Positions 7,171 through 11,579 of a DNA stretch of 17,650 bases are shown one piece after another (the stretch's first letter is position 1; each line of letters opens with the position of its first letter). Location: contig URJQ01000061.1 in assembly GCA_900548195.1 (NCBI GenBank), positions 1 through 17,650 of the forward strand, read 5' to 3'. The stretch is from an uncultured Prevotella sp. GTDB taxonomy: Bacteria > Bacteroidota > Bacteroidia > Bacteroidales > Bacteroidaceae. The notes beneath the pieces were generated by a model, which worked only from the letters and a program-made list of their open reading frames with translations, was not told where the DNA came from and did not search any database. The translations under genes and the position numbers were made by a program.

Positions 7171-7293
7171 AAATCTTTATCTATAAATATATAAGTGGAT
7201 TTGCAGAGTATATAAAATCTGTATCTCTCAGTGAATGAATATACTGACATAAATACTTTTTTCGTTTGTAGAAGAAAAAAACGACAAAAATAT

Positions 7294-7325
7294 TTTGTCA
7301 ATCAAAGGAAAAGTAGTAACTTTGC
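7294..7325 (+). promoter_or_regulatory. Promoter of the infC-rpmI-rplT operon
   Basis: TTTG at 7294-7297, a spacer of exactly 19 nt and TAACTTTGC at 7317-7325 are a full consensus match for the Bacteroidetes primary sigma factor. Transcription should start near 7332, giving a leader of about 68 nt before the infC ATG. Confidence 0.85.
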
Positions 7326-7335
7326 ATCCGCTTAG

Positions 7336-7369
7336 CGCATTGATGGGTGAAGTGTACCCGTGAGATGCG
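7336..7369 (+). promoter_or_regulatory. Candidate structured leader at the 5' end of the infC transcript
   Basis: Right at the predicted 5' end, CGCAT (7336-7340) pairs with ATGCG (7365-7369), and inside it GGGT (7345-7348) pairs with ACCC (7356-7359), with an asymmetric internal loop (TGAT / GTGAG) and a 7-nt apical loop. A two-stem element with an internal loop at the start of a ribosomal-protein mRNA is what autogenous control by L20 or IF3 would need. I do not recognise it as a known leader family, so this is a candidate only. Confidence 0.45.
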
Positions 7370-7398
7370 ACTTTTGCTTCAGAATTTTCAATAGTTGA

Positions 7399-8127
7399 AT
7401 GAAACCAGACAAAAAACAACAAAACAACAAACAGCAGTATCGCGTCAACGAACAGATTCGTGTACGTGAGGTACGTATCGTAGATGAGAATGGCTCTTCA
7501 GTGATGCCTACTCGTCAGGCTTTGGACATCGCTCGTCAGCAGGGCGTTGACCTTGTGGAAATATCACCTAATGCACAGCCACCTGTTTGCCGTATCATCG
7601 ACTATTCCAAGTTCCTCTATCAGCAGAAGAAACGTGCAAAGGAGATGAAGCAGAAGCAGGTTAAGGTCGAAGTGAAGGAAATTCGTTTCGGACCTCAGAC
7701 TGATGATCATGACTATCAGTTCAAGTTGAAGCATGCTAAGGAGTTCCTCGAAGAAGGCAATAAGGTTCGTGCCTATGTATTCTTCCGTGGTCGTTCTATC
7801 CTTTTCAAGGAGCAGGGCGAAGTTCTCCTTCTCCGATTTGCCAATGACCTTGAGGAATATGGTAAGGTGGAGCAGCTTCCTAAGCTCGAAGGAAAGAAGA
7901 TGTTCCTCTTCCTTGCGCCTAAGAAGGTTGGTGTAGCTAAGAAGAGTCAGCAGAAACTTGACCGTGAACGTCGTGAAGCTGAAAACAAAGAGGCTGGAAA
8001 AGCGCAGGATGTAGCGTCTCAGGACGTGGATATCGACGTGGAAACTCCAGCTAATGGCGGTCTTTTCGCTAATATAAAGGGTGGTGATGAACTGCTCAAG
8101 AAGCTTAAGGACTCTAACGAGGATTAA
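7399..8127 (+). CDS. infC: Translation initiation factor IF-3
   Basis: This 242-aa protein binds the 30S subunit, checks the initiator tRNA-start codon pair and prevents premature 50S joining. Residues about 14-85 are the N-terminal domain (YRVNEQIRVREVRIVDENG ... VDLVEISPNAQPPVCRIIDYSKF). A lysine-rich linker (QKKRAKEMKQKQ) follows, then the C-terminal domain (about 95-178, VKEIRFGPQTDDHDYQFKLKHAKEFL ... LFLAPKK). Compared with E. coli (180 aa) it has a charged C-terminal extension of about 60 aa (SQQKLDRERREAENKEAG...), which I recall as usual in Bacteroidetes. The first 12 codons are A-rich and encode KKQQNNKQQ. The start is ATG rather than the AUU used for autoregulation in enterobacteria, so that mechanism is unlikely here. 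Confidence 0.97.
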   Translation: MKPDKKQQNNKQQYRVNEQIRVREVRIVDENGSSVMPTRQALDIARQQGVDLVEISPNAQPPVCRIIDYSKFLYQQKKRAKEMKQKQVKVEVKEIRFGPQTDDHDYQFKLKHAKEFLEEGNKVRAYVFFRGRSILFKEQGEVLLLRFANDLEEYGKVEQLPKLEGKKMFLFLAPKKVGVAKKSQQKLDRERREAENKEAGKAQDVASQDVDIDVETPANGGLFANIKGGDELLKKLKDSNED

Positions 8128-8220
8128 TCTGACAGGCTAATGTCATGAGGTGAATGTTGGCAGATAATAAAATGAAAACTTCTGTCTTTCCCTCAGTTCT
8201 CTTTAATAATGAAATACAGC

Positions 8221-8250
8221 GTGCGTAACGCCCGGTATATGCGTTGCCAC
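8221..8250 (+). promoter_or_regulatory. Hairpin in the infC-rpmI spacer, candidate ribosomal-protein operator
   Basis: The spacer between infC and rpmI is 157 nt, long for an operon. It holds a stem of 10 bp (GTG and GTAACGC on the left, GCGTTGC and CAC on the right) with a single bulged C at 8224, one G-U pair and a 9-nt loop (8232-8240). A bulged stem upstream of rpmI could be an L20 or L35 binding site. There is no promoter match and no T-run, so it is neither a start site nor a terminator. Confidence 0.45.
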
Positions 8251-8284
8251 CATTAATTAATAACAATTAAATAATTAACAAAAA

Positions 8285-8482
8285 ATGCCAAAAGTTAAGA
8301 CAAACTCCGCTGCAAAGAAGCGCTTTTCTTTCACCGGAACAGGTAAGATCAAGAGACGTCATGCGTTTCACAGTCACATTCTGACAAAGAAGACAAAGAA
8401 GCAGAAGAGAAATCTTCTCGGCTCTACTATCGTTGATTCTTCTAATACAAAGCAGGTACGTGATCTGCTGTGTCTCCGTTAA
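8285..8482 (+). CDS. rpmI: 50S ribosomal protein L35
   Basis: This is a 65-aa very basic protein, the usual L35 length. MPKVKTNSAAKKRFSFTGTGKIKRRHAFHSHILTKKTKKQKRNL carries the L35 pattern 'MPKxKT..aakKRFk.TgtGKikr..a...H.l..Kt.krkr.L'. It is a structural protein of the large subunit. It is co-directional with infC (157 nt upstream) and rplT (38 nt downstream), the standard infC-rpmI-rplT operon. The start ATG is unambiguous because the protein begins at the conserved MPK. Confidence 0.98.
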   Translation: MPKVKTNSAAKKRFSFTGTGKIKRRHAFHSHILTKKTKKQKRNLLGSTIVDSSNTKQVRDLLCLR

Positions 8483-8520
8483 TCCTATTGTCGAACTATT
8501 TGTAAAAAGTAAAGAAAACT

Positions 8521-8865
8521 ATGCCACGTTCAGTAAATCATGTTGCTTCTCGTGCTAAGAGAAAGAGAATTTTGAAGCTTACAAAGGGTTACTTCGGAGC
8601 CCGTAAGAATGTTTGGACAGTAGCCAAGAACACTTGGGAGAAGGGTCTTACCTATGCTTACCGCGATCGTAAGAATAAGAAGCGTACTTTCCGTGCTCTC
8701 TGGATTCAGCGTATCAACGCTGCTGCTCGTCTCGAAGGCCTCAGCTACTCTGTTCTCATGGGACTTCTGCATAAGGAAGGCATCGAAATCAACCGTAAGG
8801 TGCTCGCTGACCTCGCAGTAAACAACCCAGAGGCATTCAAGGCAATCGTTGACAAGGTTAAGTAA
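8521..8865 (+). CDS. rplT: 50S ribosomal protein L20
   Basis: This is a 114-aa basic protein of the usual L20 length. It has the conserved N-terminus MPRSVNHVASRAKRKRILKLTKGYFGARKN, the internal block AYRDRKNKKRTFRALWIQRINAAAR and the C-terminal IEINRKVLADLAVNNPEAF. L20 binds 23S rRNA early in large-subunit assembly and in several bacteria represses its own operon by binding a leader or intergenic RNA. It is the last gene of the operon and is followed 29 nt later by an intrinsic terminator. All expected motifs are present. Confidence 0.98.
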   Translation: MPRSVNHVASRAKRKRILKLTKGYFGARKNVWTVAKNTWEKGLTYAYRDRKNKKRTFRALWIQRINAAARLEGLSYSVLMGLLHKEGIEINRKVLADLAVNNPEAFKAIVDKVK

Positions 8866-8894
8866 GAAAAACTAATTTTCCATACAATACCTTG

Positions 8895-8940
8895 ACCGCA
8901 ATCATCTATATCATTTAGGTGATTGCGGTTTTCCGTTTTT
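8895..8940 (+). terminator. Intrinsic terminator of the infC-rpmI-rplT operon
   Basis: ACCGCAATCATC (8895-8906) pairs with GGTGATTGCGGT (8918-8929) over 12 bp with one wobble and an 11-nt loop, followed by TTTTCCGTTTTT. It begins 29 nt after the rplT stop. This is a convincing Rho-independent terminator. Confidence 0.9.
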
Positions 8941-9022
8941 ATACCCATCCTTTCTTTTTTAGTTGTGTTTGCTGCTTTTATTGTGTTTCCTGTGTTAAAT
9001 AATGAAATAATTGTGGCAAAAG

Positions 9023-9055
9023 TTTGCAATTCTCCTAAAAATACATTACTTTTGC
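9023..9055 (+). promoter_or_regulatory. Promoter of the ECF sigma factor gene
   Basis: TTTG (9023-9026), a 20-nt spacer and TACTTTTGC (9047-9055) fit the Bacteroidetes promoter. The start should be near 9062, giving a leader of about 115 nt. That leader contains an 8-bp hairpin, ACAATAAA (9076-9083) with TTTATTGT (9092-9099). The match is to the housekeeping consensus, so autoregulation by an alternative sigma is not implied. Confidence 0.8.
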
Positions 9056-9176
9056 AAATGTTTTAATTACGGTGCACAATAAATTTTGATTTTTATTGTT
9101 GTTACTTACTATTTCAATAACAAATAACCCTATAGCCTATCGGACCACATTTACTTAAACAAAAAACGATTAAGAA

Positions 9177-9779
9177 ATGAAGAATCTCAATGAGATGACC
9201 GACGAACAGTTGGCTGTCTGCTATATGGAAGGCAACAATCGCGCTTTTGATCTTTTGCTTCAACGCACTCAAAACGGATTGTTCACCTATATTTTATTTG
9301 TTGTGCACGATAATGATACAGCAAATGATATTTTCCAAGAAACGTTCGTGAAGGCAATTACTTACCTTCACAAGGGAAAATATGCCGTTACTGGAAAGTT
9401 TGGAGCATGGCTTATGCGTATTGCTCACAATGCTATTATGGACTGGTATCGCCGTCAGAAGCAGTTAAATCTCGTCGATGTCAATGATGAGAATGATTTG
9501 TCAAACCTTTCTGGCGCTGATGTTATGGATATTTGTCAGGAGACTGCCGTTGTCAATCAGCAGGTATTGAAGGATGTAAAGAAACTGATGATGTTCCTTC
9601 CTGCTCCACAAAGGGAAGTGGTATTTATGCGTTACTATCAGGAAATGTCCTTCAAAAAGATTGCTGAGACCACTGGTGTCAGCATCAATACATCGCTTGG
9701 ACGTATGCGTTATGCCCTAATCAATATGCGAAAACTGGCTCGTCAGAACGATATGACTTTGGTTTTAGAGCAAATCTAA
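9177..9779 (+). CDS. RNA polymerase sigma-70 family factor, ECF type
   Basis: This 200-aa protein has the two ECF domains. Region 2 is at about 10-85 (DEQLAVCYMEGNNRAFDLLLQRTQNGLFTYI ... ANDIFQETFVKAITYL ... FGAWLMRIAHNAIMDWYRR), with the DIFQETFVK -10-binding helix. A variable linker follows (about 95-125), then region 4 at about 130-185 (LPAPQREVVFMRYYQEMSFKKIAETTGVSINTSLGRMRYALINMRK) with a helix-turn-helix. No anti-sigma factor, SusC/FecR pair or other partner follows; the gene stands alone with its own promoter and faces the convergent rpe gene. The regulon cannot be told from sequence. The start ATG at 9177 places region 2 at the normal distance. Confidence 0.93.
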   Translation: MKNLNEMTDEQLAVCYMEGNNRAFDLLLQRTQNGLFTYILFVVHDNDTANDIFQETFVKAITYLHKGKYAVTGKFGAWLMRIAHNAIMDWYRRQKQLNLVDVNDENDLSNLSGADVMDICQETAVVNQQVLKDVKKLMMFLPAPQREVVFMRYYQEMSFKKIAETTGVSINTSLGRMRYALINMRKLARQNDMTLVLEQI

Positions 9780-9869
9780 GCGTTTCTTAAAGCAAATAGC
9801 GCCAGTTTTATTCATTCTTATTTTGTAAATGACTGGATATTAGTTGTATATCAGAAATGCTATATATAC

Positions 9870-9910
9870 GATAATAGGGTGGAATTAGATTGTAATTCCA
9901 CCCTATTATC
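9870..9910. repeat. 18-bp perfect inverted repeat downstream of the sigma factor gene
   Basis: GATAATAGGGTGGAATTA (9870-9887) and its exact reverse complement (9893-9910) flank a 5-nt loop, GATTG. It lies 90 nt after the sigma-factor stop and runs directly into the 22-bp array, whose first unit overlaps the right arm. It could serve as a bidirectional terminator between convergent genes, although no long T-run follows. A related piece of the left arm (TAGGGTGGAA) recurs at 10127-10136. Confidence 0.85.
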
Positions 9911-10081
9911 ATTGTATTTTCTTCCTATAATTATCGTATTTTCATCCTATTGTTATCGTATTTTCTTCCTAATATTATTGTACTTTCTTCCTAATATTAT
10001 TGTATTTTCTTCCTATTATTATCGTACTTTCTTCTTATTATTATCGTACAATCACTACATTATCATTGTAATTGCACTCTA
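9884..10081. repeat. 22-bp tandem repeat array, about nine units
   Basis: Units begin every 22 nt from 9906 to 10060 (eight units), with consensus TTATTATCGTATTTTCTTCCTA. A more diverged unit lies at 9884-9905, matching the last unit (10060-10081) at about 16 of 22 positions. The middle units are the most alike and the edges are decayed. Because 22 is not a multiple of 3, reading frames through it shift every unit, so it is not coding. There are no unique spacers, so it is not CRISPR. The rest of the gap to rpe (10082-10257) holds a small AAACTC/GAGTTT palindrome at 10105-10118 and nothing else I can name. Confidence 0.9.
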
Positions 10082-10257
10082 ATTCCATCATATCTAAACG
10101 AAAGAAACTCTGGAGTTTAAGGTAGATAGGGTGGAACTATGGACTATTCTTGTCTTTATTTACATTTTTTTTGTATGAGTACAATAGTAAGGACTGTTAA
10201 TGGACTCAAACGTATGGGAAGAAAATGAGGATAGAAAAGTCACTAAGAACGCTTCGT

Positions 10258-10911
10258 TTACTTAGAAAGCTCGCAAAGACTCTTGATAGTAGCGATAGGA
10301 TTCTTAGCCTTAAAGACGTAACTACCAGAGACGAGGACGTCAGCACCGGCAGCAACCAGACGAGGAGCTGTCTCAGCTTGTACGCCACCATCTATTTGGA
10401 TAAGTGCTTTCGAGCCGCTTTCGTCTATGAGTTTACGAAGGCGTTTCACCTTGTTTATAGTATTCTCGATGAACTTCTGTCCGCCAAAACCTGGGTTAAC
10501 ACTCATCAAGAGCACCATATCCGCGTCGCAAATAATGTCTTCAAGAGTAGAGATAGGAGTGGAAGGATTGAGCGTTACGCCAGCTTTCATTCCAGCATTA
10601 TGAATCTCCTGGATAGTGCGATGAAGGTGAGTAGTAGCCTCAATGTGTACATTCATCATCATTGCTCCGAGCTTTGCCGTTTGCTGAATGTAGCGTTCTG
10701 GTTTGTCAATCATGTAGTGTACGTCGAGTTTTTTAGTGCACACCTTAGCCACGGCTTCCATGACAGGGAATCCGAATGAAATATTAGGGACGAATGTGCC
10801 GTCCATTACGTCGAGGTGAATCCACTGTGCATCACTCTCATTGATCATCTTCACGTCATCTTCGAGATGAAGGAAGTCTGCTGATAGCAGCGAAGGAGAA
10901 ACTATTGTCAT
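10258..10911 (-). CDS. rpe: Ribulose-phosphate 3-epimerase
   Basis: This 217-aa TIM-barrel enzyme interconverts ribulose 5-phosphate and xylulose 5-phosphate in the pentose phosphate pathway. The metal ligands and catalytic acids are all present: His32 and Asp34 (IHLDVMDGTFVPN), His65 (DVHYMI) and Asp174 (IQIDGGV). The flexible MSVNPGFGGQKF loop (136-147) and the phosphate-binding AAGADVLVSGSYVF near the C-terminus are also intact. The length matches the family (215-225). The start ATG at 10911 gives the standard MTIVSPSLLSADFLHL. A 42-codon ORF lies 52 nt upstream on the same strand, and a small hairpin (TAGGGT/ACCCTA, 10930-10943) sits between them. The long antisense frame over this gene is a shadow. 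Confidence 0.97.
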   Translation of the reverse strand: MTIVSPSLLSADFLHLEDDVKMINESDAQWIHLDVMDGTFVPNISFGFPVMEAVAKVCTKKLDVHYMIDKPERYIQQTAKLGAMMMNVHIEATTHLHRTIQEIHNAGMKAGVTLNPSTPISTLEDIICDADMVLLMSVNPGFGGQKFIENTINKVKRLRKLIDESGSKALIQIDGGVQAETAPRLVAAGADVLVSGSYVFKAKNPIATIKSLCELSK

Positions 10912-10963
10912 AGATTATCAGTTTTTCGGTAGGGTAAACCCTATGTAATTATTAAGGTATAAA

Positions 10964-11092
10964 TCAGTTAAGGTACACCATTTCGCATTTGCCGTTGACC
11001 TTTATCGAACGGCAAGAGTAAGCTATCTGTCTTATTATGTTAAGTGTTTTCTCAGACGGTGATGCAGTTTCGAGGGTAAAGAAATGCTTCAT
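10964..11092 (-). CDS. Small protein of 42 aa, unknown function, upstream of rpe
   Basis: Reading leftwards from the ATG at 11092 gives 42 codons and a TGA at 10966-10964. The protein starts MKHFFTLETASPSEKT, continues LNIIRQIAYSCRS and ends IKVNGKCEMVYLN. An in-frame stop lies 18 nt upstream of the ATG, so it is not the tail of a longer gene. The composition is balanced and protein-like, with an amphipathic central helix (EKTLNIIRQIAYS) and two Cys (27 and 36); there is no signal peptide or membrane segment. It precedes rpe by 52 nt on the same strand and follows a promoter-terminator cassette. I have a vague recollection of similar short Bacteroidales proteins ending in a Leu-Asn pair but cannot confirm it. 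It could be a real small protein or a leader peptide controlling rpe. Confidence 0.6.
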   Translation of the reverse strand: MKHFFTLETASPSEKTLNIIRQIAYSCRSIKVNGKCEMVYLN

Positions 11093-11229
11093 AGGCACTG
11101 TATATTTTTAGTTTGATATTATTTTTAGTTTTGAATTTCTCAACCTTGAGATAAGGATTGCTGTGCATTCTGCAATATTCTTTACTATAATAACGCAATG
11201 ATATAAGGTTTTATTATGAATAAGCCAAG

Positions 11230-11265
11230 AAAAAAAAGAGGTTGATACAGGACGTATCAACCTCG
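11230..11265 (-). terminator. Intrinsic terminator upstream of the small ORF and rpe
   Basis: On the minus strand GAGGTTGATA (11264-11255) pairs perfectly with TATCAACCTC (11247-11238). A further G-C pair closes a 5-nt loop (GTCCT), and eight T follow (11237-11230). On the plus strand the A-run precedes the stem, so it terminates leftward transcription only. Confidence 0.85.
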
Positions 11266-11309
11266 TGCGATTTCGTTTTAAAAAAATATGATAACGAAAC
11301 CAATAAAAA
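11230..11309 (-). ncRNA. Candidate small RNA or attenuator, about 80 nt, two hairpins
   Basis: A full-consensus minus-strand promoter (11315-11346) should start RNA near 11309. The RNA would fold as hairpin 1 (GGTTTCGTT at 11301-11293 with AACGAAATC at 11277-11269, one G-U, 15-nt loop), then an intrinsic terminator (11 bp with 5-nt loop, 11264-11238, followed by eight U at 11237-11230). The next gene on this strand, the 42-aa ORF, starts 137 nt further on, so RNA polymerase must read through to reach it unless another promoter exists. The RNA is either a stand-alone sRNA or a premature-termination leader for the small ORF and rpe. Confidence 0.6.
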
Positions 11310-11314
11310 TCGAT

Positions 11315-11346
11315 GCAAATATAAGTATAATAAATGTAACAACAAA
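11315..11346 (-). promoter_or_regulatory. Promoter of the candidate small RNA
   Basis: Read on the minus strand: TTTG (11346-11343), a spacer of exactly 19 nt, then TATATTTGC (11323-11315), a complete Bacteroidetes promoter match. It lies 38 nt from the terminator hairpin region it feeds and is separated from the divergent pectinase promoter (11415-11445) by about 70 nt. Confidence 0.8.
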
Positions 11347-11414
11347 ATTTTTCAAGCATAAAGTTCTGTTTTTTAACATTTGAACGTTTATCTTGCTAAT
11401 AATCTGTAAAATAG

Positions 11415-11445
11415 TTTGTAATATCACTTTTTTTGCTTAACTTTG
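11415..11445 (+). promoter_or_regulatory. Promoter of the pectin-degradation gene pair
   Basis: TTTG (11415-11418), a spacer of exactly 19 nt and TAACTTTG (11438-11445) form a strong Bacteroidetes promoter. Transcription should start near 11452, giving a leader of about 128 nt before the ATG at 11580. No clear direct or inverted repeat for a hybrid two-component regulator was seen. The 668-nt gap 10912-11579 therefore holds the small ORF, the candidate small RNA and the two divergent promoters. Confidence 0.8.
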
Positions 11446-11579
11446 TCGGCTGACATGATGTGCACTTGTGGCATTTTTGCTTTTTTTGATAAAAGGCAAA
11501 GAAATGTCAAAACTATGGGAAAACAAAATTGAAACTACAATAATTAACTAACACTAACTTACAATTACAGAACAAAATT

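Noticed and set aside
7402..7440. Shared A-rich CAACAAAACAACAAA motif at the start of infC and at 17505-17530
   Set aside because: The match is low-complexity CAA/AAC repetition, coding (Lys/Gln/Asn) in one place and non-coding in the other; chance similarity is sufficient.
8941..9176. Bacteroidales-1 RNA downstream of L20
   Set aside because: A promoter is present at 9023-9055, but no terminator precedes the sigma-factor start, so the region reads as an ordinary leader. The test would be a covariance-model search.
9884..10081. Possible CRISPR array
   Set aside because: The units follow one another without unique spacers and no cas gene is present; this is a simple tandem repeat.
9879..10082. 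Open frame of 67 codons across the tandem array
   Set aside because: It runs through a 22-bp tandem repeat, is almost entirely F, L, Y and I, and shifts frame every unit. It is a by-product of the repeat, not a gene.
10225..10779. Plus-strand frame of 184 codons over rpe
   Set aside because: It is antisense to a complete rpe gene with all catalytic residues and has no recognisable motifs.
10989..11015. 8-bp inverted repeat TTGCCGTT/AACGGCAA as a separate regulatory site
   Set aside because: It lies inside the 42-codon ORF and is explained as coding sequence; there is no T-run or other sign of independent function.
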